Shown here one piece after another: positions 43,963 through 53,102 of a stretch of 64,000 bases of DNA (the stretch's first letter is position 1; the number at the start of each line of letters is the position of its first letter). The notes under the pieces are model-generated. The model saw only the letters and a list, made by a program, of their open reading frames with translations. It did no database searches and was not told where the DNA came from. Position numbers and translations under genes: made by a program. Source of the stretch: Leptospira sp. WS60.C2 (GTDB lineage Bacteria > Spirochaetota > Leptospiria > Leptospirales > Leptospiraceae); the NCBI RefSeq assembly GCF_040833955.1, contig NZ_CP162133.1, positions 1,055,001-1,119,000 of the forward strand. Direction: 5' to 3'.

Positions 43963-44562
43963 TTAAACTGTTAAACTCAAATTGGGATATTTCAAAAGAA
44001 GTCGAAGTAAATCGGATCTAGTGATGATTCCAACTGGTAAATTATCGTCATTCACGATGGGCAAACAACCAATTCTTTCCTCTAGCAAAACTTTGGTGAC
44101 CTGCCTAATCTCGGCTCCGGGAGTTCCCACTAACACTCGCTTGGTCATCGCATCGGAGACTGGCATTTCTTTTTCATACGATTTGATTTTATCTAATAAA
44201 TCTCTGTCCGACACAAATCCCACAAGTTCTCCCAATCGATTGGTAATCGGTAGGTGGCGGATTCTTTTTTCCAACATAAAATCGAGACAAGCTTCAATGG
44301 TTTCATCCTTCTCCTTTGTGTAAACGGGAGTGGTCATCATTTCATGTAGGAAAAAAACCGGCTTTTCTGCTGGTTCAGAGGATTCTTTGTAAACATCCTC
44401 TGGTTTTCGATGCAAAAAAGAACCAGTGGGCGTGGTGCCAGGCTCTCCTTCTCCAATTTGGGTCGGGGAACCTTGTCTTGTGGGATACACCCTAGGGACT
44501 TTATCGAGTTGCGTTTGGGGAGGGTTGGGGGAAATCCGCCCGTCATGGATCCAAAAGAACAT
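43963..44562 (-). CDS. CBS-domain pair protein
   Basis: The protein has 199 residues. About 75 residues of Pro/Gly/Glu-rich unfolded sequence (PNPPQTQLDKVPRVYPTRQG) precede a CBS pair: MMTTPVYTKEKDETIEACLD, LPITNRLGELVGFVSDRDLL, then AMTKRVLVGTPGAEIRQVTK and LPIVNDDNLPVGIITRSDLL. The family senses adenosine nucleotides and here has no attached enzyme, so it may regulate a partner. The symporter gene is 20 bases downstream. Confidence 0.85.
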   Translation of the reverse strand: MFFWIHDGRISPNPPQTQLDKVPRVYPTRQGSPTQIGEGEPGTTPTGSFLHRKPEDVYKESSEPAEKPVFFLHEMMTTPVYTKEKDETIEACLDFMLEKRIRHLPITNRLGELVGFVSDRDLLDKIKSYEKEMPVSDAMTKRVLVGTPGAEIRQVTKVLLEERIGCLPIVNDDNLPVGIITRSDLLRLLLKYPNLSLTV

Positions 44563-44684
44563 AATTATGCCCTACCTTTCTGAAAAGTTTGTCAAAAATA
44601 AGAAAAAACTTGCAAAAAACGAACAGTGATTTTTTATCCATCCTACATTTCCTGTAAAAAGAACCAAACGAAAAGGCAAAGATC

Positions 44685-46586
44685 ATGAACCAGAACTACC
44701 AAATCCTCTACCAAGCATTGGAGAACGTCGCTAAAAATTTCCCAAACAAAGTTTCGTTTCGGAAACGGAAGTCGGCTACAGAGTTTCCTGGGATCAGTTT
44801 TGGAGAAATGAAGGAGTTTGTCGACCACTTGACTCTGGGATTCATCGATCTCGGAGTGGAAGTCGGTGACAGAATTGGTTTTTTTTGCGACGCTTCTGTG
44901 AATTGGCTTCGGACGGATCTTTCCATCTTGACGGCAGGTGCAGTTGTTGTACCGAGAGGCACTGACATTGTCCGAGAAGAAATTTTATACATCTTAAACC
45001 ATTCGGAAGCGAAGTATCTTGTCGTTCAAAAACCAAAAGATAAAAAAAGAATTGATGATCTGTTAGGTGAACTTAGCTTTCTAAAACACATTTTTGTTTT
45101 GGAAAACGAACAAGGTGAACTTTTAACGGGACCAAATTCCATTCTTTCTTTGGTAGAAAAAGGAAAGGAACTTTGGAAATCCAATGGTAAACAGATCTTT
45201 GAAACGAGAATCAAACAAATTGATCCAGATGCACTTGCAACTCTCATTTATACATCTGGAACCACTGGGAATCCGAAAGGAGTAATGTTATCTCAGAAAG
45301 GTTGGATCACAGCGATTCAAAATACAATTGCACGATTGGATATGAATTCAAATGACAATGCCGTGAGTTTACTTCCTCCTTGGCATGCCTTTGAAAGAGC
45401 CATTGAGTATGCAGGAATCTTCCTTGGTCTCGACTTTTTAATTTCGAATATGACTAGTCTGAAAGATGACCTTCGTGACTTTCGACCTACGATATTCCCT
45501 TCTGTTCCAAGGATTTGGGAATCTGTATTCAACGGGATCATGGCAAAGGTGGCAAAAGAAGGTGGATTCAAAGAAAAATTATTTCATTTCTTTTTAGGTG
45601 TTGGTGCGACTTGGGCAAAATACTATGCGAAGTTTATGGGGTTTGAATTTGAAATCCAAAAACCAAACTTTTTGGTTTCGTTTGCCAAACGTTCTTATGC
45701 ATTTCTAATTTTAATACTTCTCTTTCCTTTAAAATTATTAAGTGTTAAAATCTTTTCAACCATCCATAAGGCGTTAGGTGGAAGAATTCGAATTTGTATT
45801 TCTGCTGGTTCCGCATTGCCGAGTGTGGTTGATGGATTTTTATCTGCGATTGGACTAAAAGTATTAGAAGGATACGGAATGACTGAAACATCAGCTGTTG
45901 TATCCATTCGTTCCAATTCCAAACCAACCAAAGGAACCGTTGGGATTCCCATCGATGGTTATTCCATTCGCTTAAAAGACGAAACTGGAAAAATTCTCAC
46001 AAAAACAGGTGAGAAAGGAACACTTTGGATAAAATCCAAACAAATTTTGAAGGGTTACTACAAAAGACCAGAGCTCAACCAAGTTGTTTTTGATGCAGAT
46101 GGATTTTTTGATACGGGCGATTTGATGATGATTTCTCACAGAAATGAACTGGTGTTTGCCGGTCGCTCTAAAGATACCATTGCACTCATCGGTGGTGAAA
46201 ACGTAGAACCTATCCCAATTGAGGACAAACTGTTAACATCGCCATACATTGACCAAGTAATGGTTGTTGGACATGACAAAAAAACATTAGCGGCGCTGAT
46301 TGTTCCCAATTTTGAAGCTGTGGAAGCGAAAATTCCAGGGATATCCAAAGATAAGGCTTCCGAATGGAATACCGATGCAAAGGTGAGGGAGCTGTTTCGT
46401 TCTGAAATTTCCAAAATCATCTCCAAAGAAAATGGTTTTAAATCCTTCGAAATGATTCCAGCTAACAATTTCTATGTGGTGCCAAGACCATTTGATCCAG
46501 ATGTAGAAATGACAAGAACTCTTAAAATGAAAAGAAACATCATCTCTGATGTTTTCTCAAAACAAATTGAAGGAATTTACCAATGA
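44685..46586 (+). CDS. Long-chain acyl-CoA synthetase (AMP-forming)
   Basis: The protein has 633 residues. Motifs of adenylate-forming enzymes are: P-loop TLIYTSGTTGNPKGVMLS (about 187-204), the EGYGMTETSAVVS motif (about 394), FFDTGDLMMISHRNEL (about 471) and the C-terminal segment FAGRSKDTIALIGGENVEPI. This layout is that of long-chain fatty-acid CoA ligases. It begins the fatty-acid cluster; the next gene (acyl-CoA dehydrogenase) overlaps by 4 bases, so both products are made together. Confidence 0.9.
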   Translation: MNQNYQILYQALENVAKNFPNKVSFRKRKSATEFPGISFGEMKEFVDHLTLGFIDLGVEVGDRIGFFCDASVNWLRTDLSILTAGAVVVPRGTDIVREEILYILNHSEAKYLVVQKPKDKKRIDDLLGELSFLKHIFVLENEQGELLTGPNSILSLVEKGKELWKSNGKQIFETRIKQIDPDALATLIYTSGTTGNPKGVMLSQKGWITAIQNTIARLDMNSNDNAVSLLPPWHAFERAIEYAGIFLGLDFLISNMTSLKDDLRDFRPTIFPSVPRIWESVFNGIMAKVAKEGGFKEKLFHFFLGVGATWAKYYAKFMGFEFEIQKPNFLVSFAKRSYAFLILILLFPLKLLSVKIFSTIHKALGGRIRICISAGSALPSVVDGFLSAIGLKVLEGYGMTETSAVVSIRSNSKPTKGTVGIPIDGYSIRLKDETGKILTKTGEKGTLWIKSKQILKGYYKRPELNQVVFDADGFFDTGDLMMISHRNELVFAGRSKDTIALIGGENVEPIPIEDKLLTSPYIDQVMVVGHDKKTLAALIVPNFEAVEAKIPGISKDKASEWNTDAKVRELFRSEISKIISKENGFKSFEMIPANNFYVVPRPFDPDVEMTRTLKMKRNIISDVFSKQIEGIYQ

Positions 46587-48157
46587 TTAATCCTAAACTA
46601 AACCCTTATCTCACTGATGAAGAAAGAAGTTTTTACAACACTGTTTTCCAGTTTTCAGAAGAAAAGGTCTATCCTTCTTCTGAAGAAAGAGACGAAAAAG
46701 AAATTTGGTCTGACGAACTTTGGAAAGAGTTCTCTAAGGCTGGTTTAACTGGTCTTACCATTCCACCGGAGTATGGTGGAGAAGGTGCTAGTTGTCTACT
46801 TTGTTCTATCGCAACAGATGCGTTTGCTTCCGGGTCTTTGGATGGAGGCATTGGATTGTCATGGGTTGCCCATTTGGTGATTGGAACCATGCCAATCGTT
46901 TTTCAAGGAACAGAAGAACAAAAAAAGAAATACCTCACGAAACTTGCAACTGGCGAATGGATGGCAGGTTTTGCTCTCACAGAACCTGCGTCTGGTTCTG
47001 ATGCAGCATCCCTCCTCACGAAAGCGGAAGAGGTGGATGGTGGTTGGAAACTCAATGGTTCCAAAACATTCATCACAAATGGTCCTGTTGGACAAGTGTT
47101 TGTTGTGATGGCAAGGACCTCCGAAAAAGGAAGAGGGCCTATGGGAATCAGTGCCTTCCTTGTGGAAAGTCATACGCCTGGTTTTAAGGTCAGTAAAGTT
47201 CTAAAAAAACTCGGTCATCATACTTCTATGACAGCAGAATTGGTATTTGAAGATATGATCATTCCCAAGGAAAACCTTCTTGGACCATTAAACACTGGTT
47301 TTATGAGGATTGGGAAAGAAACGTTAGAATGGGAACGAACTGTGTTTGTGGCGGGGCTTGCGGGAGCAATGGAGTTTTGTTTTCGCAAAGGATTACGATA
47401 TGCCAACGATCGCGTACAATTTGGTAAATCAATTTCAAGTTTTTATGGAATGAGAGATATCCTTGTCCGAAATTGGGTCTATATCCAAGCGGCTAGAAGA
47501 TTGATTTATTGGGTCGCAGAACGAAAAGACCGTGGCATTCCTTCCCCATTAGAAAGTAGTTTGGGAAAATTGATATCATCAGAACTTGCGGAAGATGTGG
47601 CAAAAGATACCGTACAGCTGTTTGGTGGTTATGGCTACATGAAAGAATATGCAGTGGAACGATTTTACAGAGATGTAAAGTTAGGAACCATCGGTGGTGG
47701 AACCAGTGAGATCCAACGCTCCATTATTTCCTCTTTGTATCCAGGAAAAGAAAAATTCCAGAAGGAATTTTCTCGCATAGAAAATCCATCAAATGCAACG
47801 GATTCGATTCAGAATTTGTTATTTGAAATCATTCTGAAAATGGATGGCGAACCAAACCGTAAAAAGCAACAATCCATCGAGTTTGCATTTGCTGATGTTT
47901 TGTCTGTTTTTGTGATTCTATTTTTGTCTGAAATTGACACAAAGAAAACGACAGATTCTTATTCAAAGGAAGAAAAAATGATAGATCGGAAGTTACTTTC
48001 GTATTATCTTGTGGGGAAGTATTTGATGTCACTGAGCCGTTTGAACCAATACGTATCAAAAGAGTTATCTGAGTTATGGCCTCTTTTTACGGAATTGGGA
48101 ACTTCTATCGAAGAGACGGTTCATTCTCGATTTTTAACCCTGCAGGAGTTAGCCTAA
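46583..48157 (+). CDS. Acyl-CoA dehydrogenase
   Basis: The protein has 524 residues. FAD-binding motifs GFALTEPASGSDAASL (about 129-144), FITNGPVGQVFVVMA and the C-terminal GTIGGGTSEIQRSIISS are present. The usual catalytic Glu position in the C-terminal motif is Gly here (IGGGT), but a Glu (E264, in GAMEFCF) is at the position used by long-chain and isovaleryl-CoA dehydrogenases, so catalysis is expected. About 130 extra residues follow the core. It overlaps the acyl-CoA ligase gene by 4 bases. It catalyses the first step of beta-oxidation. Confidence 0.9.
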   Translation: MINPKLNPYLTDEERSFYNTVFQFSEEKVYPSSEERDEKEIWSDELWKEFSKAGLTGLTIPPEYGGEGASCLLCSIATDAFASGSLDGGIGLSWVAHLVIGTMPIVFQGTEEQKKKYLTKLATGEWMAGFALTEPASGSDAASLLTKAEEVDGGWKLNGSKTFITNGPVGQVFVVMARTSEKGRGPMGISAFLVESHTPGFKVSKVLKKLGHHTSMTAELVFEDMIIPKENLLGPLNTGFMRIGKETLEWERTVFVAGLAGAMEFCFRKGLRYANDRVQFGKSISSFYGMRDILVRNWVYIQAARRLIYWVAERKDRGIPSPLESSLGKLISSELAEDVAKDTVQLFGGYGYMKEYAVERFYRDVKLGTIGGGTSEIQRSIISSLYPGKEKFQKEFSRIENPSNATDSIQNLLFEIILKMDGEPNRKKQQSIEFAFADVLSVFVILFLSEIDTKKTTDSYSKEEKMIDRKLLSYYLVGKYLMSLSRLNQYVSKELSELWPLFTELGTSIEETVHSRFLTLQELA

Positions 48158-48160
48158 ATT

Positions 48161-49405
48161 GTGAAAGCCGCTGCCCGAATTGCATTTTTTTATCTGTTTT
48201 TCGGGTATCTTTGGATTTACTTCTCCGACTATGCGATATCTCTCTTATTTTCTTCTACAGAAGATACGAGAGAAATCCAAAGTGTAAAAGGCTGGGTATT
48301 TGTTTCCATCTCCGCACTGATCATTTATGTTTTACTCGTCCGTGAGTTAAAGTACCAAAAGAAAGTTTTATCCGACAAGTTTGAATCAGACCAATTGTTT
48401 CAAGTGATTCTCGAAAGAATTGAGGATGCCGTCATCGTTTTTAATTTGGATACTTGGAAAATTGACTTTCTTAGTGAACAAGTTTGCCGATTATTTGATA
48501 GCAAAAATGAGGATATTATTGCCAATCCACAACTTTTGATGGATCGTGTATATGTAGAAGACCGGGCACGTATAACTGACATTTGGATGAATCAATTAAG
48601 GGAAAATCATACTGGTTTGCTCTACAGGATTCAAACTACAAATGGTAAATTAAAATGGGCGTTGGAACATCGCCTTTTCATTCCCTCTAAAAACGGAAGT
48701 CCCAATAAAGCTGTAGCTGTCATTTCCGATATGACAAGTTATATGGAAAACCAAACCAAACTGGAGCAGTCATTAAAAGAAAATGAAACCTTACTCACCG
48801 AAGTTCATCATCGTGTTAAAAATAATTTAGCAGTTATCATTTCTTTTTTGCAACTTCAGGTATATTCTTCACCACCAGAAACAGCTGACATATTAGAACA
48901 AAGTATTGTTAGAATCAAAGCAATCGCACTTGTTCATGAGAAGTTATATAGCGGAAAAAATCTTTCGGGACTCAGTTCTGTAGACTATATCACAAGTCTC
49001 GTCGAAAACATCAAGCTGATGTATATGAGAACAGATATCTCAATCGATTTAGAGATTCAAAAAATGGAATTTAATATCATTGATGCGATACCCATGGGAC
49101 TTATGATTACGGAAATGCTAACCAATAGTTTTCGTCATGCCTTTAAAGTTCCAAAGGAAAATCCACAAATCAAAATTGAGTTTCTTGTCATAGATAATGG
49201 TCTATTTGAATTGAAGTATAGAGACAATGGAATTGGATTTCCTGTTGGCTTTGATTATCGTAAAGCAGAAACCATTGGTCTTTCCGTGATTTTTTCATTG
49301 AGTAGTCAGTTGAATGGTCGTGAGATTGAATGTTCTTCCAGTCCCAACCAAGGTGTTTTTTATCACTTCGCATTTTCTCCTAAAAGAATAAATGCAAAAT
49401 CATAG
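48161..49405 (+). CDS. Sensor histidine kinase (HisKA_2 type) with PAS domain
   Basis: The protein has 414 residues and starts at GTG. Two N-terminal membrane helices (FFYLFFGYLWIYFSDYAISL, VFVSISALIIYVLLV) precede a PAS domain (about 85-205: VFNLDTWKIDFLSE, WALEHRLFIPS). The kinase is of the HisKA_2/HWE-like class: LLTEVHHRVKNNLAVIISFL, then MGLMITEMLTNSFRHAF and a G-box RDNGIGFP. It lies between acyl-CoA dehydrogenase and MaoC genes on the same strand; 3 and 16 bases separate them, so it may be co-expressed. No response regulator is adjacent. Confidence 0.88.
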   Translation: MKAAARIAFFYLFFGYLWIYFSDYAISLLFSSTEDTREIQSVKGWVFVSISALIIYVLLVRELKYQKKVLSDKFESDQLFQVILERIEDAVIVFNLDTWKIDFLSEQVCRLFDSKNEDIIANPQLLMDRVYVEDRARITDIWMNQLRENHTGLLYRIQTTNGKLKWALEHRLFIPSKNGSPNKAVAVISDMTSYMENQTKLEQSLKENETLLTEVHHRVKNNLAVIISFLQLQVYSSPPETADILEQSIVRIKAIALVHEKLYSGKNLSGLSSVDYITSLVENIKLMYMRTDISIDLEIQKMEFNIIDAIPMGLMITEMLTNSFRHAFKVPKENPQIKIEFLVIDNGLFELKYRDNGIGFPVGFDYRKAETIGLSVIFSLSSQLNGREIECSSSPNQGVFYHFAFSPKRINAKS

Positions 49406-49421
49406 AATTTTGTAGGTCATC

Positions 49422-49844
49422 ATGTATCAAAAAGGAAAAACGTTTTCAGAAATTCAAATAGGAGACAAGGCATCATTTACGAAAACAATTTCGGAAACTG
49501 ATGTCTATTTGTTTGCAGGCATTAGTGGTGATTTTAATCCCTTACATGTAGATGAAGAGTATGCCAAAACAACTAGTTTTGGAACAAGGATCGCACATGG
49601 TGGTCTTGCTGCCTCTTTGCTTGCACCGGTGCTTGGTATGAAATTGCCAGGACTTGGAACTGTGGCTCTAGAAACATCTACCAAGTTTCGTAAGCCTGTC
49701 TATTTCGGAGATACGATTACCTGTCTTGTCGAAGTGATTGAAAAAGTCGAACGAATCAAGGCGATTCGAATGAAGATTGTATGGTCCAATCAAAAAGGGG
49801 AAGTGGTGAGTAAAGGAGAGACTCTTGTCATTCCTCCCGGTTGA
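49422..49844 (+). CDS. MaoC-like (R)-specific enoyl-CoA hydratase
   Basis: The protein has 140 residues. The hot-dog fold hydratase motif is DFNPLHVDEEYAKTTSFGTR with the catalytic Asp and His, followed by IAHGGLAASLLAPVLGM. The size and motifs agree with PhaJ/MaoC-type (R)-hydratases of beta-oxidation or polyhydroxyalkanoate supply. It closes the fatty-acid cluster. Its 3' end overlaps the convergent DUF1292 gene by 17 bases. Confidence 0.9.
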   Translation: MYQKGKTFSEIQIGDKASFTKTISETDVYLFAGISGDFNPLHVDEEYAKTTSFGTRIAHGGLAASLLAPVLGMKLPGLGTVALETSTKFRKPVYFGDTITCLVEVIEKVERIKAIRMKIVWSNQKGEVVSKGETLVIPPG

Positions 49845-50193
49845 GAAATTGACCAACAAGTCCAATCTCTTCTTCTACGAACTCACGGATTTCTTCCAAT
49901 TCGTCTTCATCTAGAATCTCTTCTAAAATTTCCTCTCCTGATTCATCTTGCCCGAGCCTCATCACAATGTAACCAGGCACTTCTGAGTCAGGATCATCCA
50001 TCTCCACATTGACAAACTGGTATTCTTGTTCTGTCGTTGGTAAAAAAACTAAATAGTCATTTCCCATTTGAGAAAAGGAATAGAAAACTTCCCATTGGTA
50101 ACTGTTTCCTTTCTCATCTACGAGATCAATTTCTTCCGTACTTCGATTGGGAAGGAAATCATCAGCTTGAAATCCAAAGTCTTTGATGTCCAT
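49828..50193 (-). CDS. DUF1292-like acidic protein
   Basis: The protein has 121 residues. The first part (IDLVDEKGNSYQWEVFYSFS, DYLVFLPTTEQE) has the DUF1292 pattern, where a short beta domain reads as E[IV]xLxDExGxxxxFE. The C-terminus is highly acidic (ESGEEILEEILDEDELEEIR). The family has no known function. It begins with TAATG: the ATG overlaps the HNH stop by one base. Confidence 0.7.
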   Translation of the reverse strand: MDIKDFGFQADDFLPNRSTEEIDLVDEKGNSYQWEVFYSFSQMGNDYLVFLPTTEQEYQFVNVEMDDPDSEVPGYIVMRLGQDESGEEILEEILDEDELEEIREFVEEEIGLVGQFLNREE

Positions 50194-50486
50194 TAGGTGA
50201 AAAATTCCCTCTCAAAAGGTAAGCTGTGTTTCTTTTTGAAATTACATTCTTTGCATGCAGGCACCAAATTGGCTTTTACCGATTTTCCTCCTCGTATAAG
50301 AGGAATTAGATGGTCCATAGTTAGTTCTTCTACTTTAAACTTTTTTCCACAATAGTGGCAAATGCCCGAAGCCCGTTTATTTTTCCACCAAGCTGTATTT
50401 TTTAAGTCTTTTGCTTTTTTTCTTTCTCTACGGATTTCTTCGTCGCTTATGTCAGAGAAAAATGGCTCGAGTGGAGGTTCGGTCAT
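50193..50486 (-). CDS. HNH-family protein
   Basis: The protein has 97 residues. The HNH/McrA-like fold has ICHYCGKKF (first zinc pair), LTMDHLIPLIRGGKS (His of the catalytic core in DHLIPL) and NLVPACKECNFKKKH (second Cys pair). The length is that of small HNH nucleases; it could act in DNA processing, but a structural role is also possible. It lies in an operon with the DUF1292 gene (one-base overlap). Confidence 0.85.
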   Translation of the reverse strand: MTEPPLEPFFSDISDEEIRRERKKAKDLKNTAWWKNKRASGICHYCGKKFKVEELTMDHLIPLIRGGKSVKANLVPACKECNFKKKHSLPFEREFFT

Positions 50487-50535
50487 GATTTAAAAAAATC
50501 TGTTTTTTTCTCTTCGTCAAGAAAAAGATGGAGGA

Positions 50536-51648
50536 ATGGGACGACTCATTTACTTAGATAACTTACGTTCGTTCGCCTTACTACTTGGGATTGTTTTCCA
50601 TTCGGCGATTGTGTATGCTTCTGATATCAAATACGCCATTCAAACCGAAGAAAGAAGTGAAGTTTTGTCCTATTTTTGTTATTGGATTCATAGTTTTCGG
50701 ATGCCGATGTTCTATATGATTTCGGGCTTTTTTTCGGCAATGGTAATCCAGAAAAAGGGAAACAGTTTTTATTTGGAAGGTAGGCTCAAACGAGTTCTTT
50801 TTCCAACCATTTTTGGACTGATTTTTTTAGCTCCAATTCAATATTTCTTAATGGAAAAGGTAAAGTCACCTAATGTTAGTTTGATTAAATTTCTTCAATT
50901 CTTTTTTACGAAAGAAAATTTCCAACATTCCCATATTTGGTTTTTGGTGGACTTATTTTGTTTTAGTATGATTTACCTTCTCGTTCACAAATGGATGGAT
51001 CCAATTGTGAATTGGAAACTTTTACGAAAGTTTCAGTTGAGAGTCTTTTTATTACCAATTTTCTGTTTTGTTTTTGTCTTATTGGCCCATACACAATTTG
51101 GAAAGGGAGAATCGTATTTTGGAATCTTTAAGCTTACGTTTGTGTATCAGTTTGTTTTTTTTCTTTCTGGTGCATTTTGTTTTTTTTGGAAAGAGATCCT
51201 AATCATCCATTCATCATCAAAAAGTAAATTCATCGCTATTTTGATTTGGGCAGTCGTCACTTCTTTGTTACTGATGGAGTTGGAAATATCGGATCCGTTA
51301 TGGATCTACTTTTCCTATGCGAATCCTTGGTATCGATCGGTTCACATTTTTCTCTGGGTTGTGTCGCCATTTTTATGGACTTCGTTTTTTGTGTCTCTTT
51401 TTCATGCCATTGGAAACAAGGAGGGGAAAGTTGGAAGTTATCTCATCGAGGCAAGTTTGCCTATCTACTTACTCCACCATCCAATCTCTCTCTTATACGC
51501 CTATGTTGTGAAAGATCTTTCCTATTCTTTATGGGAAAAGTTTCTCTTTCACAACATAGTGGTCCTACTGTTTACGTTTCTTTTTTATGAAGGTTTCATT
51601 CGTAGGTCAAAAACACTTCGATTTTTATTTGGTTTAAAAACTTCTTAG
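50536..51648 (+). CDS. Acyltransferase-3-like membrane protein
   Basis: The protein has 370 residues with about ten helices. The start RLIYLDNLRSFALLLGIVFH, with a His in the first helix, and the next helix FRMPMFYMISGFFSAM are the acyltransferase-3 pattern (as in OpgC). The C-terminal helices follow SLPIYLLHHPISLLY. It probably transfers acyl or succinyl groups to a cell-surface carbohydrate. The 3' end overlaps the stop of the convergent oxidase by 4 bases. Confidence 0.85.
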   Translation: MGRLIYLDNLRSFALLLGIVFHSAIVYASDIKYAIQTEERSEVLSYFCYWIHSFRMPMFYMISGFFSAMVIQKKGNSFYLEGRLKRVLFPTIFGLIFLAPIQYFLMEKVKSPNVSLIKFLQFFFTKENFQHSHIWFLVDLFCFSMIYLLVHKWMDPIVNWKLLRKFQLRVFLLPIFCFVFVLLAHTQFGKGESYFGIFKLTFVYQFVFFLSGAFCFFWKEILIIHSSSKSKFIAILIWAVVTSLLLMELEISDPLWIYFSYANPWYRSVHIFLWVVSPFLWTSFFVSLFHAIGNKEGKVGSYLIEASLPIYLLHHPISLLYAYVVKDLSYSLWEKFLFHNIVVLLFTFLFYEGFIRRSKTLRFLFGLKTS

Positions 51649-53021
51649 GTTTTGCTAATGGCTTGGATGGCAGACGCAACAGCACTGTCCATACTTCCAG
51701 TGTGTAATGCTAAATGTTCTCCAGCAAAAAACACTCTTTCGAATGGTTCATTCCAAACATCTTTGATTCCGAAGCTGCCTGGAGGGAATAAGGAAACAAA
51801 TCCAGAGCGACCAGTTGTTTTTTGAAAACTAAAGAAGTGGAATTGGTTTTCTGATATTAATTCCAAATTTCCCACTTCTTCCAGTGCCGATAACATTAAG
51901 TTTCTTTTTTGGCGTTCACTTCCTTTTTCAAACAAAGATGCTTTATCGCCAGTTGTTATAGAAGTAACCGCTGTTATATTTTGTCCGATCGCAGTTTCTG
52001 AAACATAGAATGTTTCAGCGGCAGTATTCGTATTCTGATAAAAATTGGAAAGATTGGGGTTTGATTTCACAAAACAAATGTTCTTTGATATTTTACCAGT
52101 TTGCATTCTGAGAGCAGAGTAAATTAAATCTTTTGGTAGAGTTGGGGTCCACTTGATATCTAATACGGCTGCTGCAGGTAATGTGCAAATGATCAAATTC
52201 CCTTTGATGGTTCTTCCAGAGGCTAGTTCTACTGTTACTTGGTTTTTTTGTTGGGAAACTTTGACTGCGACTTCACCTAGGAGTAATTCTTGTCCTTTTA
52301 ATAAGGAAACAAGAGATTTTACCATTTGTTCCGCACCAGCTTTGATTTGGTATTTTGGTTTGAGAGCCGATTGAAGTGCCGATAGATCGTCTAAAACGGA
52401 CTCACTCGAAATTTGATTTAAGTCACCTCCTAAGATCATTCGATAAAGTTCGTTCATGGAACGAATTTCATCTTCCGTTAGACCCTGGTATCTTGCATAA
52501 GAAGAAAAGTTAATTTTATCAAGACCTTGTTTTTGATTTGTTCCAAGGGATTTGTGTAGATCGATCACTTTGTCTAAGGTTTCAATCGAAGCGCCTGAAA
52601 TTTTATGAAGATCGGAATTCGATTTGGTTAATAAAAATCGATCAGAAATGCTGGCATTCACCAAATCAAGACCCAGCTGTTTGACCAAACTCTTAATGTC
52701 TGTTTGGTTTTCTCCGATCCATTCTCCACCTAAGTCCTGTACAATTCCTAATTCTGGATTGGAATACGTTGCAATTCGGCCACCAAATTGGTCTCCTCTT
52801 TCGACAACCGTTACTTCATATCCAGTTTGTTTGAGTAAATAAGCAGAATAAAGACCAGAAAGCCCTCCACCGAGTACGATCGCTTTTTTGGATCCAGATG
52901 GCTTCGATTTTATTTCTTGGGTGACCACTCCTGTGGATTGTCCGTAGAACTTTTTGGGGAAGAGGAGGCTTACGCCTGCGGCAGTGGCAGATAAATTTTT
53001 AAGGAATGTTTTTCGATTCAT
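51645..53021 (-). CDS. FAD-dependent amine oxidase family protein
   Basis: The protein has 458 residues from the ATG at 53021 (in-frame ATG at 53048 adds nine). The N-terminus NRKTFLKNLSATAAGVSLLF resembles a Tat-type export signal, though it lacks a clear twin Arg. The FAD motif is VLGGGLSGLYSAYLLKQTGY with VVERGDQFGGRI, and the C-terminus has FFAGEHLALHTGSMDSAV, typical of flavin monoamine oxidases. It probably oxidises a primary amine in the periplasm; the substrate is unknown. Confidence 0.85.
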   Translation of the reverse strand: MNRKTFLKNLSATAAGVSLLFPKKFYGQSTGVVTQEIKSKPSGSKKAIVLGGGLSGLYSAYLLKQTGYEVTVVERGDQFGGRIATYSNPELGIVQDLGGEWIGENQTDIKSLVKQLGLDLVNASISDRFLLTKSNSDLHKISGASIETLDKVIDLHKSLGTNQKQGLDKINFSSYARYQGLTEDEIRSMNELYRMILGGDLNQISSESVLDDLSALQSALKPKYQIKAGAEQMVKSLVSLLKGQELLLGEVAVKVSQQKNQVTVELASGRTIKGNLIICTLPAAAVLDIKWTPTLPKDLIYSALRMQTGKISKNICFVKSNPNLSNFYQNTNTAAETFYVSETAIGQNITAVTSITTGDKASLFEKGSERQKRNLMLSALEEVGNLELISENQFHFFSFQKTTGRSGFVSLFPPGSFGIKDVWNEPFERVFFAGEHLALHTGSMDSAVASAIQAISKT

Positions 53022-53102
53022 AGAACTTTCCCCTATTTTAACATCCAAAACAAAAAAGGCTAGAAAAATTACAAAAATAGAATCTATTGGCTTTGTCTTT
53101 TT

